From: Skeletonema tropicum
Taxonomy: Eukaryota > Bacillariophyta > Thalassiosirophyceae > Thalassiosirales > Thalassiosiraceae
Reading direction: 5' to 3'
Assembly: GCA_037178625.1 (NCBI GenBank)
Contig: CM074148.1
Coordinates: 1,116,001 to 1,180,000 of the forward strand
Length of the DNA stretch: 64,000 nt
Shown here: positions 1-11,076 of the stretch, in pieces
Numbering within the stretch: the first letter of the stretch is position 1
How the letters are laid out: every line of letters starts with the position of its first letter
Translations under genes and position numbers: made by a program
The notes under the pieces: generated by a model
What the model was told of the DNA's origin: nothing
Databases searched by the model: none
What the model saw: only the letters and a program-made list of their open reading frames with translations

Positions 1-817
1 TGAATCCGTGATTATTTATATCGCCCATTACGTTTTCGACATGTATTGCTTGGCCAAGTTGAGTATAAGATTATCTTATAATTATAAATATTAATCTATC
101 ATAAGCGTCCAGCCTACTCGCCATAGAAAGCTATCGTAAGTTGCACAAGGGTTCCACGGTTGCAAGAGGGAGTGCATGCTGGCCTTCTTGCAAAACTGAT
201 GTCTGTACAACCGTAGGTAAGATGGTTCAAGTTCAATCTCTTCTTGGTCATCTCCAGATCATGGACAAGTGATTCAGATTCAGATGGAGAATGGAGACAA
301 TTCATGCTCTCTGACGGACCCGATGGGTCCTCCTATTTCATACGCCGGCAGCTTAATCGATATGCCGGGTGGCACATTGATATGCAGGTTCATGCCGGGC
401 GGCGCAACCGGTTCATGCCGGTTATATATGCCACCCGGCATATCATTTGGCGATATGCGTTGAGTTCTCTATGCGGGATTACTTGATATAAGGACTTTCT
501 AAATTGAATGCCGGATGATGTGCGGAGGGGAAAGTGAGGGATGCCCCCTTTCCCGCGCTCCCTAGTATGCAGGCAGAACGTAAGTCAGAATGGCCATAGC
601 AGTCGCTGCGAACTGCAGAATTATGGCCTATCCTTTACGTGCATCGGGATCAAAAGTCATAGTCATAGTCGTTCTAAAAGATCTGCCATCTGCCTCACTT
701 CCATCGTGGGAAGTAAAAGTATCCATCGTGTCAACAAAAGATTTTTGTTGAACCTACATAAACGCGACGTTGCAAGTCATTATTTCGAGAGAAGTAAAAC
801 ATCATAGCTTCCCAACC
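1..817. other. 5' flank of the EFL gene, no gene seen
   Basis: No coding region is supported here; short open frames lack recognisable motifs. It is presumably the upstream region of the EFL gene that starts at 818. The one clear structure is a CCGG-rich inverted repeat at 359-444, listed separately. Confidence 0.5.
359..444. repeat. Perfect 16-bp inverted repeat, 54-bp spacer
   Basis: The arm at 359-374 (GATATGCCGGGTGGCA) is the exact reverse complement of 429-444. Between them lie two further ATGCCGG-type motifs, at about 391-403 and 414-420. This could be a regulatory dyad upstream of the EFL gene or a remnant of a small inverted-repeat element. No target-site duplication was seen. Confidence 0.6.
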
Positions 818-866
818 ATGAGCAAGCAACACGTAACACTCGCTGTCTGCGGACACGTCAATGCCG

Positions 867-3200
867 GTAAGTTATCTATGATGCTGATGAATGTGGTCGC
901 GATAAATCTAGAGCTGTTGCTGTTGCCGGCGGAGAGCGACATCATCATCGGAAATTTTGGGATCATCTCGATCGGCGAAGCCCTTGTTGGGTTGATGACT
1001 AGAAAAGATATCACCAAACGTCTAATAAATAAATACAAAGTTAATCAGATTAGATATCTACGGAAGTAATCTGGACCTGCTTGGGTACAACGTACGGTCT
1101 TTTGGATTGCCGAAAGGATTGCCAGACAGCAAGACGGGTTTTCCCGTAGGAGTTGGAGACTCCTCCTAAACGCAGGAGCGTTCGAAACCAGATGAGAGTG
1201 CATCTGCTACACGAAAGTGAGACAAGCCTGCGCGCCTCAAGTTCCTGGTGTCTTTTTCCTCCTCTTGGGGGGTGCATGCCGTTGGGTAGTAGCCTGAAGA
1301 GTTGATGCTCCAGCTGCAATCGAAGCAGCGCTTCTCTTCTTGTTGAGGAGTGCCTCCGTCTGTTGCATGGGGGTTGGGTCAGCCCCAGAGATTTTCCCTC
1401 TAGTCTTGGTGCCTCCGGGAATGATCCGTTTGTCCCTTCTCCTGCGTTTGTTGCGTTCTTTGCACGAAGAGGGCTTGCTGGTCGGTTGTGATGTCTTAGA
1501 TGGTAGCTTGCCAGCCCCGGATTGACCATTCTTGCGTTTACTAGCCCGGAGGCTCTCACGACCCGTCATTCTTGCAGCGGACGGTACCCTAGGCTGGTTT
1601 GTACTGCTCAACCATAGTAGCATTGCCACCCTCATCCTAGTTTCTTTGAGTTGAAACTCATCCTGGCTGAAGGAAGAGGCACATAGCGGTAGGTTTTGTG
1701 CCAGAATTGTGGCGTTGGCGAGCACAAAGAGGCCACAGTCGTGTCCATTACTTTGGCGCGGCGCGTTCAATGAGTCGTCGATGAGACTCCAAGAGGCTGC
1801 CCACTCTTCGTCCAGCTCCCCATGAATTTCCTGGTATTTATCCAGGAGGTACCGCCGCATCGTTCGAAGGTAAATTTGATTCGACTCATTCCGTCCCTGC
1901 GAGTCCCACAGTTTGATCTCTCTGGAAACTGTGTCAGCTCTGAGAAGCAACCAATGGCTCATACCTCGGTTGATCGGTACATAGATCTCCCTGACTCCTA
2001 GGATCCCATTCTTTCTCCTCAAAGAGCTTCCCCACGTGCGCACATTGTTGTAATTGTAAGAGGGATCTAATTGGCCGTCCTCCCCAGTCTGAAGAAGGGC
2101 TGACATGAAGAACGAGGTGAAGAAATAGACCCTCTGATGATTCACTTTCGGGAATAGTACTCGACGGAGAAATGTATTGATGATTTCATCGTTCATCCAT
2201 TGTGGAGGTCGTAGTGATAGCAATGCTTCCCTCTGTACCTTGTCTCCTCCAGGAAAATTCAGAGAGAAATTCTCTGGAACAGCTCGGAATAGATCCCTCG
2301 TGGAAAAGGACCGCAACTCTTCATCAGTATTTCTTCGAAACAACTCTAGACGATCGGGGCGCTGAGGCCGAAACGCTGGTGGAAGCTGTGCCAGCCTCGT
2401 AGATGCAGGGGCTGAATCACTGGATCGTGCTCGTCGGTTGAAGACGGGAGCGAGCTTCTGGGTCGGCCTGTTGCCTGCTCCATCGCCTGTCCTAAGTGAG
2501 AGTACCTGTGGTGCACCTGTTGACTTTGCAGCCTGGGAGGGAGGTTCCTCCAGCAAGCCCCCTGAGGAGTCCCCAGCCGCTTCTCTGCTCGCTACCGCCG
2601 CGTTCAACCAGTACTGTTGTTGCTCTGTACTTTTGGCAAAGATAGTTTCATGGGAAATTTCAAGCAGGCAGCGTGCCTCTTCCGGCAAGCCATCCGTGCC
2701 TAAGCTGAGCTGGTGCTCGATCTCCTTCTGAATCTGATCCCTTGACGCCAGGACGTTTGTGCCTTTCGTCCGGTGATGTTTGGTGAGATTGCGGCAGATC
2801 CATTGCGTGTGCGTGAGGGAGAGGAGCTGATCTAGGAATCCCCTTGTCCAGCTCTCAATTGTCAAACTCGAATACTGCTGTTTGAGATGCGCTTGCTGCA
2901 ATTGCAGCAACTTCAAGGACACTTTTCCCTCCGTGAAATGTCTCCACCCTATTCGATCTTGACTATTACCAACTTGTCGCAATTCCTGGGACATCGTCTA
3001 TTTGTGGTTATGGATATCAATCGCCCCAAATGCAACAGGATCATGATCTTGAAGCGCGAATCGGCTGTATGAGGCCGCCTATATCCATCTGTAATGAAAT
3101 AAGTATCCAGCACAAGCAATATATTTATTCATGAACGCGAATCATATGCTGACAATATCTTTTTCATCTCTCACCCCTCAACCTCAAATATATATTGCAG
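867..3200 (+). other. Unusually long first intron of EFL (2,334 bp)
   Basis: The donor GTAAGT at 867 and the acceptor TATTGCAG ending at 3200 restore the P-loop codon GGA (A-G-K-S) in frame. This supports the intron independently of homology elsewhere. The other introns visible in the window are about 117-130 nt. Most of the extra length is an antisense Ulp1-type ORF. No terminal inverted repeats or target-site duplication were recognised at its borders. Confidence 0.85.
1237..2994 (-). CDS. Ulp1/SENP-type C48 cysteine protease, nested in an intron
   Basis: This 585-residue ORF starts at an ATG at 2994 and has no frame breaks. Residues 1-250 are low-similarity and polar. Residues about 260-465 form a C48 (Ulp1/SENP) peptidase domain: WMND at 266-269, catalytic His347 in SHW, Asp364 in LWDSQG, the oxyanion Gln414 and nucleophile Cys420 in RQSNGHDCG. 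All members of the H-D-Q-C set are present. The tail (about 475-585) is rich in Lys, Arg and Ser and may be nuclear-targeting. The family removes SUMO or similar modifiers, and C48 domains are also often carried by eukaryotic DNA transposons. It lies antisense inside the first EFL intron, so it is either a nested gene or cargo of an element that inserted there. No transposase or TIRs accompany it. Confidence 0.8.
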   Translation of the reverse strand: MSQELRQVGNSQDRIGWRHFTEGKVSLKLLQLQQAHLKQQYSSLTIESWTRGFLDQLLSLTHTQWICRNLTKHHRTKGTNVLASRDQIQKEIEHQLSLGTDGLPEEARCLLEISHETIFAKSTEQQQYWLNAAVASREAAGDSSGGLLEEPPSQAAKSTGAPQVLSLRTGDGAGNRPTQKLAPVFNRRARSSDSAPASTRLAQLPPAFRPQRPDRLELFRRNTDEELRSFSTRDLFRAVPENFSLNFPGGDKVQREALLSLRPPQWMNDEIINTFLRRVLFPKVNHQRVYFFTSFFMSALLQTGEDGQLDPSYNYNNVRTWGSSLRRKNGILGVREIYVPINRGMSHWLLLRADTVSREIKLWDSQGRNESNQIYLRTMRRYLLDKYQEIHGELDEEWAASWSLIDDSLNAPRQSNGHDCGLFVLANATILAQNLPLCASSFSQDEFQLKETRMRVAMLLWLSSTNQPRVPSAARMTGRESLRASKRKNGQSGAGKLPSKTSQPTSKPSSCKERNKRRRRDKRIIPGGTKTRGKISGADPTPMQQTEALLNKKRSAASIAAGASTLQATTQRHAPPKRRKKTPGT

Positions 3201-4631
3201 GAAAGTCCACCACTATTGGTCACCTCATCTTCAAGCGCGGAGGAATCCTTCCCCATGAGATGGAAAAGGCGAAGGCCATGGCCGAGGAGAGTGGCAAGTA
3301 TTCTTTCGGATTCGCATACTTGCTTGACAACGAAAAGGAGGAGCGTGCCATGGGACTTACCATCCAGTGCAACACCAAGGAACTCTTCACTGACAAGTAC
3401 CACTACACGATTGTCGATGCCCCCGGCCACAAGGATTACATTAAGAACATGATCACTGGATCTTCCACTGCTGATGTTGGTCTTCTTCTTGTGCCAGCCG
3501 AGAAGGGAGGATTCGAGGCCGCTATCGCCATGGCAAATGCCGAGATGGGAGTTACGGAGGGACAATCTCGTCACCATGCCCGTCTTCTCCAAATTCTTGG
3601 AGTTGATCAACTAATCGTTGGTATCAACAAGATGGATGAGTGTAACTGGGACGAGGGACGTTTCAACGAAATCAAGGATGAGATGACCGAGACGCTTCAA
3701 AAGATTGGCTTCAGGACCATGAAGATCCCTTTCATCCCCCCCTCTGGATTCCACGGTGACACCTTGTTGCGCCTTCTGATAAGTGCCCCTGGTATAAGGG
3801 ATGGAGGGCGATGCTTAAACCTAAGGTGTTTGTTGAGGGAGTCACATTGGTTGATGCCTTGGACAAATTCATCCAGCCCCCTGAACGTTCTCGTTATCCC
3901 AATGCACCTCGTCCGTCTTCCTGTCTCCGCCGTTTACAACATTAAGGGAGTAGGAAAGATCATTTGCGGAACCGTTGAGCAAGGATCTCTCCGCCCTGGA
4001 GATATGATTGGATTTGTTTCCTCTGGCTTTGAGAATAAGAAGGTCCTCTCCATCGAACAACACAAGAAAGTTGTTGAAGTCGCCGGACCCGGGGACTTCG
4101 TTGGTCTTTCCATCAAGGGTATCACCAAGGACGAGAAGGTCGAGCCGGGTGACGTCATCTACAAAATGAATGAATGGAACTCTTAAACCCGTCAAGAAAT
4201 TCCATGCTTTTGTTGTGGTGCAAGAGGTGTGAGTTTTGTTTGTCTTGCTTGATTATAAATCATTTCGACATTGTGTTTGAGGTGTCCAGTTATGCCTATG
4301 TTAACATGCAAAACGCTCATCTCTACTATCATCTACATCTTCTAGTCCTGGTGCCCTCAGACCGGGATATGTCCCCATTATTTTCTGTCGTACCGCAAAG
4401 GTTGCGTGCAAGATGGTCTCTATCGAATGGAAGATGTCTAAGAAGACCGGCATGCAAAAGGTTGAGAACCCCCCATATCTTTACACATTCGATAGAGCTG
4501 AGGTTGTATTCGAGCCACAAGAACCCCTTTTTGTTGAAGAATTCGCAAAGTGCCAAAACCTTGGACGTATTGCCGTTATGGACTCCGACTGTTTGAAGAT
4601 GATTGGAAAGGTTTCAGCGGTTGAAACTTAG

Positions 4632-5275
4632 TTGGTTTCAGATATTAGAGTTTACAGTGAGGTTGAGGTGATAGGTTTGAGAGTACATGTCCGATTTGAG
4701 GTTGAGGTCACTGCATTTAGATTTCGAATACGTGGAATTCTTCTCTTAATAGTCTTGGCTTGAAGGAAAGTTGGTGAAATGTAAGTAAAATTAAAATAGT
4801 AGAATGTATCTAGGAGTAATTTACTACAGTGTTACAGCACGTTCCATAGAAACTGCGAAGAGTGGCATCGATCCAATGCAGTAATGCAGTCATCATTGGA
4901 GATGCGCACATGCCTGCGTTCCTTTGACAGCGAAGATGGCCAATCTCGCTACTATTGTACTGATCAAGATGTATGTACAATACATATTGAGCACTCTTTG
5001 GTTCTCTCGAGAGATAGTTAGTCCTATCTACGTACGTTGACTCCCGCCAAAAAATCCTTCAGTCACCGCCACAAAAAAATGCTGAGAGCGAGAAGCCTGC
5101 CGTGATAGTCATTTTTTGCACCATCGATTAAAGGCAAAGCGCTGCTTGCAATCTACCATTGAAATACCGACGCTAATCACCACAGCTCTCTCTCCAGCTT
5201 GCTCACTATCATCATCTACAAAATCAGTAGACCATCCCTTCCATTCAAACTAATTCTAAATTCAAAATTTAAAAA
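4632..5275. other. Intergenic spacer between EFL and CCT delta
   Basis: No coding feature is supported. It should contain the CCT delta promoter. A CCCGCCAAAAAA motif at about 5043-5054 (reverse TTTTTTGGCGGG) resembles an E2F site, and a T/A-rich tract directly precedes the start codon. Both are weak, unaided-eye observations. Confidence 0.4.
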
Positions 5276-7001
5276 ATGGCCCCCCTCCTCGGCGGCGAAA
5301 CCCTCCAAGAACGCTCCAAAGGCAAAGACGTCCGTCAATCCAACATCGTCGCCGCCAAGGCCGTCGCAGCCGCAGTCCGCACCTCCCTCGGCCCCCGCGG
5401 CATGGACAAACTAATGCAACTCCCATCCGGTGAGGTCCTAATTTCCAACGATGGGGCGACCATTCTGAGTAAAATGAACGTGTTGCATCCTGCCGCCAAA
5501 ATGTTGGTCGAATGCAGTCAATCTCAAGATATTGAGGCGGGAGATGGGACGACCTCGGTGGTAGTGTTGGCGGGAGCATTATTGGATGCGTGTGGTGGAT
5601 TATTGAATAAGGGGATCCATCCGGCCATGATTGCGAGTAGTTTCTACAAGGCGGCGGAGGCGTGTACGTCGATATTGAAGCAGAGTGCCGCACGGCCAGT
5701 GGAGTTGAGTGATCGGACAAGTTTGGTGAATGCCGTGCAGACGTGTTTGTCTAGTAAGGTGGTTAGTCAGAATTCAGATTTGTTGGCGCCTATTGCGGTC
5801 GATTCGGTGTTGAATGTGCTGGGGGAGAATCCGGCGGAGGCGACGAATGTGGATTTGAGGGATATTCGTATGGTGGAACAGTTGGGGGGAACGGTGGATG
5901 ATACAGAGTTGGTCAAGGGGTTGGTGTTTGATAAGGGAAGTACCAAGACGGCGGGGGGACCTAGTCAGATTCAGAATGCAAAGATTGCTCTGATTCAGTG
6001 AGTACTTATTATGGTCTTGTGTGTTGTTGTTTGATTGCTCTTTCTTTGAATGGAATGCAATGATTAATACATATTCTACTCACGCACAACAAACAATTAT
6101 CATAAATTTCACTTCATTGTTTTACAGATTCTGCCTCTCTGCACCCAAAACAGACATGGACAATAACGTAGTCGTCAGTGACTACGCCGCCATGGACCGT
6201 ATCCTCCGTGATGAACGCAAATACATCCTCAACCTGTGCAAAAAGATCAAAAAGAGTGGTGCCAATGTCGTACTCATCCAAAAATCCATATTACGCGATG
6301 CCTACAATGAATTGAGTTTACACTTCCTTGCCAAGATGGGGATTTTGGTTGTTACCGATGTGGAACGTACCGATGTGGAGTTTGTGTGTCGAACTTTGGG
6401 ATGTACTCCCGTGCCACATGTAGATTCATTAAGTCCAGAAAAATTGGGCTCCGCGGAACATGTGGGGGATGTGGTGTTGCCTGGATCGGGACATAAGGTG
6501 GTCAAGTTTGTGGGGGTGTCGAATCCTGGACATACATCTACGGTGTTACTTCGTGGATCGAATGATTTGGTGTTGGCGGAGGCGAATAGGTCCGTTCATG
6601 ATGCTCAGTGTGTGGTCCGATCTTTGGTGAAGCAGCGTTACCTCATTGCTGGGGGAGGAGCCGCCGAGACAGAGGCATCTCTTCGCTTGAGGGAATTGGC
6701 ATTGGAGACGACTGGGTTGGACTCTCATTGCTTCAAGGCATATGCCGATGCGTTGGAGGTGATCCCGTACACTTTGGCTGAAAATGCTGGATTGAAGCCT
6801 ATTGATATTGTGACAGAATTGAGAAAGGCGCATGCCGAGGGCGTGGTTGGAGCTGGAATTGATGTGAAGAAGGGCCGCATTTCTGATATGTATGATATGA
6901 ATGTCATCCAGCCATTGTTGGTAACGACGAGTGCCATCAAGTTGGCAACCGAAACGGTGTGCATGATTTTGAAGGTCGATGACCTTGTTGTAGTAATGTG
7001 A
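5276..7001 (+). CDS. CCT4: T-complex protein 1 subunit delta (CCT4), two exons
   Basis: This is the cytosolic group II chaperonin subunit delta, one of eight subunits of the CCT/TRiC ring that folds actin, tubulin and other clients using ATP. Exon 1 is 5276-5997. A 130-nt intron runs 5998-6127 (GTGAGT...TTTACAG). Exon 2 is 6128-7001. The splice rebuilds a Gln codon, giving the family-typical join LIQ-FCLS followed by PKTDMDNN. The product is 531 residues, normal for CCT4. Nucleotide-binding motifs are [10 protein letters not shown] (about 36-45), NDGATIL (58-64) and GDGTTSVV (89-96). The hinge-type AGGGA motif is near 415 and the C-terminus reads ILKVDDLV. No damage is seen. The start is the first ATG after the in-frame upstream region and matches the family N-terminus. 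Confidence 0.96.
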
Positions 7002-7296
7002 GAAAATTATGAATGATGAGCAGGTGAATACAGACTGTTGTATGTATGATGGAAGTGATGGTGGAAATGATGGAGAAAGACGAATTTCAACAATTCTAGG
7101 AGATTTACGCGTGCAACAACAGCTCACAACAAAACACCGCTCTTTCTGCAAAGAATGGAGTGATGATGCGGTCTGTCGTGTCTCCACAAACAAACAATCT
7201 AGCCTAAACTAACTCTGTGTTTGTTTGATCACCATGCAATCCGCATCGCTGCTACATGGAGTTGAATAATATTAGAAGACAGCAATACTACAACAT

Positions 7297-7584
7297 TACG
7301 AACCTTTTCTGAAGTATAGAGTACATTCTTCAAGGGGAAACAAGAAACAACTCAAGCTTCTACTTCACGTCATCCCTCCGTCAGTAGTCAAAATCACGTC
7401 CCACCTGATATCTCGGCTTGTAGTCGTAGGAGCAAGACGAATAGTGGCTCATTCGAAAGGTCATTCAATGTAGAATACGATGCTCCCTTCGGATTCGTCT
7501 CACTCATAGTCCCTTGGCCCAACCAAACTCCCACGCACTAATCCAAACCATCCAAATCAACCTTTCCATCAATATCTTCCCTTG
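7297..7584. other. Spacer downstream of CCT4
   Basis: No gene or recognisable repeat is seen. The following stretch, from about 7585, resembles the foldback arms of array B. Confidence 0.35.
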
Positions 7585-8178
7585 CAGAGGCCGTATGAAG
7601 TTGATGAGTAGTGTTTTGGAAAGCTCTCGTTGCACTCTATCGATTGGTTGTAGTTTCAAGGTGAAATATGGATCTTTTGTCAATCGACTCAACTCGAGAG
7701 GGGTCTAGAAAACGACCAGCGGGGCCAAAGTCGGTCAAAAATATTGAAATTTCAACAAAATGGACCATCAACATCACCAACACCGTCAAAATCACCATTA
7801 TTACCACCAACATCATCAAAATTATCAACATTAGAATCAACAGCTCCCTCGCCTGACGGCTCACTCGCTTCAACATAATTACCACTGCCGTCATCAAATA
7901 ATAATAAACACTGCTCGGCCTCGCAAGCTCGCCAAAACACACTTCCTTAATGCTGTAATATCATGACAGTTGGTACGATGTATACCAAACGCTGCGCTGA
8001 AGAACGAGGGCGACAATCGGGTGGGCTCTATGTTTGGTCGATTGGTGTCGAAATCCAACGCTGCGCTGAAGACAGAAGCATTGATCAGTGTGGTCAATGA
8101 CTGGTTGGTACGGTGTGCATCATGGAAATAAACACAGTTCGGGCGAAGCCCTCACACAATACACTTCCTTTAGATTAC
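7585..8178. mobile_element. Diverged foldback-family element between two CCT4 3' ends
   Basis: The text near 7600-7700 (TTTTGGAAAGCTCT, then CTATCGATTGGTT, then TTTCAAGG) matches the arms of the foldback element in array B, in the same orientation as the reverse complement of 24340-24450. Later parts share the 'GCTGCGCTGAAGA', 'AACACACTTCCT' and 'GACAGTTGG' motifs with 23200-23450. No coding capacity is recognised. It lies exactly between the authentic CCT4 3' end and a duplicated copy at 8179-8495. Confidence 0.55.
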
Positions 8179-8495
8179 ATATGAATGTCATCCAGCCATT
8201 GTTGGTAACGACGAGTGCCATCAAGTTGGCAACCGAAACGGTGTGCATGATTTTGAAGGTTGATGACCTTGTTGTAGTAATGTGAGAAAATTATGAATGA
8301 TGAGCAGGTGAATACAGACTGTTGTGTGTATGATGGAAGTGATGTTGTTATTGTGGGTGGAAATGATGGAGGGAGACGAATTTCAACAATTCTAGGAGAT
8401 TTACGCGTGCAACAACAGCTCACAACGAAAGAAACACCGCTCTTTCTGCAAAGAATGGAGTTGAATAATATTAGAAGACAGCAATACTACAACAT
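8179..8495 (+). pseudogene. Duplicated 3' end of CCT4
   Basis: This copies 6895-7296, including the last ~34 CCT4 codons (NVIQPLLV...VVVM) and the 3' flank, with few substitutions. It lacks about 100 bp present at 7155-7255 in the source. The missing stretch is bounded by ATGGAG in the source, so loss by recombination between short direct repeats is likely. A small insertion (about 12 nt) is present near 8345. No upstream CCT exon accompanies it, so it cannot be a functional gene. Confidence 0.9.
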
Positions 8496-8504
8496 ACAAA
8501 CTCA

Positions 8505-9115
8505 CCTACCTGTGCAATTTCTTAGCTTCTTGGCCAAATGCTGCAGTGTAGCCGTGTCTCCTGCACATATTCATATAAAACAGAGTTGAAGGGGGAAGGA
8601 TCAATCTAACTAGATGGACCCATCGCTCGATTTATCCCCAAGTTGTCAAATCGTATCAGCCAAGAATCCCTCCCCTAACAAAACATCCATATCCTATCAT
8701 TGGCCAACGAGACGAAGAGTCAATACATAGTTGGACAAACAGCACTGTTGATCAATAAGGCACCTTCTCCTTCATAGTTTGGCATAGCGAACGCACAAGG
8801 CAATAAGTTATGATTGAGAGATAGAAATAGAAAGTTGAGCGAGTGAGCACTATCGAATGGGAGTATGTACGATACTATCGAGGCAAAGTATGGGTTAGAT
8901 CGCACCCCTCTCAGCTCTCAGCTTCTTTGACGAGTGTCAGCAGCTTCTAAGTCTTAGATGTAACTATGATACCAACATCTTTCCAACAATAACACTTCTG
9001 TGTGCTCGGACCCCATGCATCCTGTCGTAAGTCATTTTCCCTCTACCTACAGGTACCTCTTCGTGGTCCATCAGGAAGCCTAGTCACAATTCTCTCTTTC
9101 TTCCCAACGTTCCTC
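8505..9115. other. Non-coding stretch with array A-like sequence
   Basis: No gene is supported. The segment 8637-8770 is clearly similar to 15513-15655 inside array A (shared TCAAATCGTATCAGCCAA and AATCCCTCCCCTA). 8815-9115 is copied again at about 10760-11075, as part of the LRR gene duplication. Confidence 0.6.
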
Positions 9116-9119
9116 TCTC

Positions 9120-10073
9120 CTATTCACTCATAACATCGTCTTCTTCGTCTCCCTCCTCTTCCACTTCAAACGTGTGCGATGGCAACTCGAGAAAAGGTAG
9201 CACATTATTCATCACGATTTCTGCGGGTAAGATACGATCGAGGGTTGTTGCTACATTTTCATCTAACAAGCGACGATGCTCAGTAATGTAGTAATTGATT
9301 TCAACAATAAGTGATCTAATCCACCTTCGTATCGCCCGGGCCTTTTCTCCCGCAGTATAAGCAAGGATGTTATCATCCCACTCGCCCCAAGCAGGTGCAT
9401 TGGGAAGAATCCGATTGATCCAATCAATTTCTCTATTCATATCAACTCTCCACTCCTCCAATTGTAAAGCGGCAATAGTTTCATGTATTTCCCCTTTAAT
9501 CAGATCTACGTGGATCAAACAGTCACACCCCTGGAATGTATTATCCGACGTAATAATGCCATCTGTCAATGGTATGGTGATTCGTTCTAGAGAGCGGCAG
9601 TCCTTGAATGCTCTCTCCTCAATTCTTTCCAGTTTGTTTCCAAATCTCACGTCTACCAGGGATCTACAGATCTCGAATGCACACTCCTTCAAGATCCTGG
9701 CGGATGGCAGGTTGATGCTCCTCAAAGATTCGCAGGCAAAGAATGCCCCTTCTCCGATTATTCCCAGCTTGCCGCAATCAACATCCGTCAGGGATTCACA
9801 TTGACAGAATGCACTTTGCTCAATAATTGTGACGCCAGGCATGATTACTCGTCTCAATAAACGGCATCCACAGAATGCCTCTTCTTCAATTCGTTCGACT
9901 TTATCATGACAGATGACTTCAATGATGTTGGGATGGCATTTGAAGGCCCATCTCCGAACGACAGTGGTGAGTTCATCCACGTAGACATGAGTTACTACAT
10001 CCTCAGGAATCTCTTCGTCTTCTTCACCCCTGTAGAGGTATCTAACGAAATTATTATCGCCCACGTCCGACAT
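9120..10073 (-). CDS. BspA-type leucine-rich repeat protein
   Basis: The ORF of 317 residues starts at an ATG at 10073. Residues about 45-210 hold successive LRR_5 (BspA-like) repeats of roughly 23 residues with the pattern IE..AF..C..L..V..P, for example ERIEEEAFCGCRLLRRV and IIEQSAFCQCESLTDV. A charged linker follows, then a helical segment, and the C-terminus is very acidic (EEEGDEEDD). No signal peptide or membrane segment is seen, so an intracellular location is likely. Such LRR proteins are numerous in Thalassiosira-type diatoms and are generally taken as protein-binding; the partner is unknown. A near copy lies at 11077-12012. Confidence 0.85.
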   Translation of the reverse strand: MSDVGDNNFVRYLYRGEEDEEIPEDVVTHVYVDELTTVVRRWAFKCHPNIIEVICHDKVERIEEEAFCGCRLLRRVIMPGVTIIEQSAFCQCESLTDVDCGKLGIIGEGAFFACESLRSINLPSARILKECAFEICRSLVDVRFGNKLERIEERAFKDCRSLERITIPLTDGIITSDNTFQGCDCLIHVDLIKGEIHETIAALQLEEWRVDMNREIDWINRILPNAPAWGEWDDNILAYTAGEKARAIRRWIRSLIVEINYYITEHRRLLDENVATTLDRILPAEIVMNNVLPFLELPSHTFEVEEEGDEEDDVMSE

Positions 10074-10079
10074 TATGGA

Positions 10080-10755
10080 GCAGTAACAGCAATAACATCA
10101 CCGCCGCTCTAGAGCTTTAGCATGCCCAATTACTTTTGACTTGTAACTCTGAACTTATCTTCGTCTACGTACGTATTGATACCTGTAAGCGAGATTACCT
10201 TGCTTATGGTACATTTTATTTATCTACACTTGAAAGAATCATCCGCTTGCTTGCGCTGATAGATAAGTAGCCAAGCAAGCACAACGAGCTTTGCCGTTAT
10301 TCCTTTCAGGCGTTCCTCTCGCTGTGCACTGACAAATGGCAAGCAGGATCAGATAAGTACCAATGTGGATGTGGTTGTGATCGTGACCGTGACCTGGCAT
10401 GCTTCTGCTTGCGCAGCCCAGAGCTGTCCGATCTGCTTTTTGCCTATGCCTTTCGATACTTAATTAAGTAAACATAAGATGTTCACGTCCTATGCTGCTG
10501 CAAATTGACTTGTAATGGGTGTTATCTCGCCAATAGACTACGAAGTTAAACGGGTCGTTGAAGCAGTTATGCTCATTCTGTCGACATCGACATTGACATA
10601 TCGAAATCGTCTACACCGACAATACAGGCAGAAATTCATGCAAATCTGAAGATGAAGAGCAGAAATGATCCGGCTGCACTGGTAGAAATGGGATTAATCC
10701 ATTACTATGAGAGTATGACAAGGCGATTCAACAACAATGGCTTCTGGACTGGGAG
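10080..10755. other. Spacer between duplicated LRR genes
   Basis: No gene or clear repeat was found. It is the upstream side of the first LRR gene. The second duplication unit begins at about 10756. Confidence 0.4.
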
Positions 10756-11076
10756 AACGGCGATAAGTTATGATTGAGAGATAGAAAGTTGAGCGAGTGA
10801 GCACTATCGAATGGGAGTATGTACTATCGAGGTAAAGTATCGATTGGATCGCACCCCTCTCAGCTCAAGTTTCTTAAATAAGTACAGCAACCTCTAAGTC
10901 TTAGTTGTAACTATGATACCAACATCTTTCCAACAATAACACGTCTTTGTGCTCGGACCCCCCATCCTGTCCCGCAAGGAAGGCGTTAGTCATTTCCCTC
11001 TACCTCTTCGTGGTCTATCATGGAAGCAATCATCAACTAGTCACAATTCTCTCTTTCTTCCCAACATTCCTCTCTC

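Larger units (their letters stand above)
818..4631 (+). pseudogene. EFL: Elongation factor-like GTPase (EFL), three exons, frameshifted
   Basis: EFL replaces EF-1alpha in several protist lineages and delivers aminoacyl-tRNA to the ribosome. Exon 1 (818-866) gives the start and the P-loop up to GHVNA-G. Exon 2 begins at 3201 and completes it as GKSTT. DAPG (about residues 89-92) and NKMD (about 159-162) follow, then the beta-barrel domains. A 117-nt intron (4229-4345, GTGAGT...TAG) leads to exon 3 (4346-4631). EFL-like rather than EF-1alpha text includes [14 protein letters not shown] and [14 protein letters not shown]. Three reading-frame breaks are visible. Near 3770 the frame slips, and the expected PWYKGW text lies in another frame. 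Near 3905 it returns. Near 4175 an extra base in the GAATGAATGG stretch gives a stop at 4186, while the conserved frame continues to 4228. The damage implies a pseudogene, unless the three indels are assembly errors. Family assignment is strong; inactivity is an inference. Confidence 0.8.

Noticed and set aside
1050..1559. 169-residue minus-strand ORF overlapping the Ulp1 gene
   Set aside because: Frame-shadow of the basic C-terminal tail of the protease, with no motif of its own.
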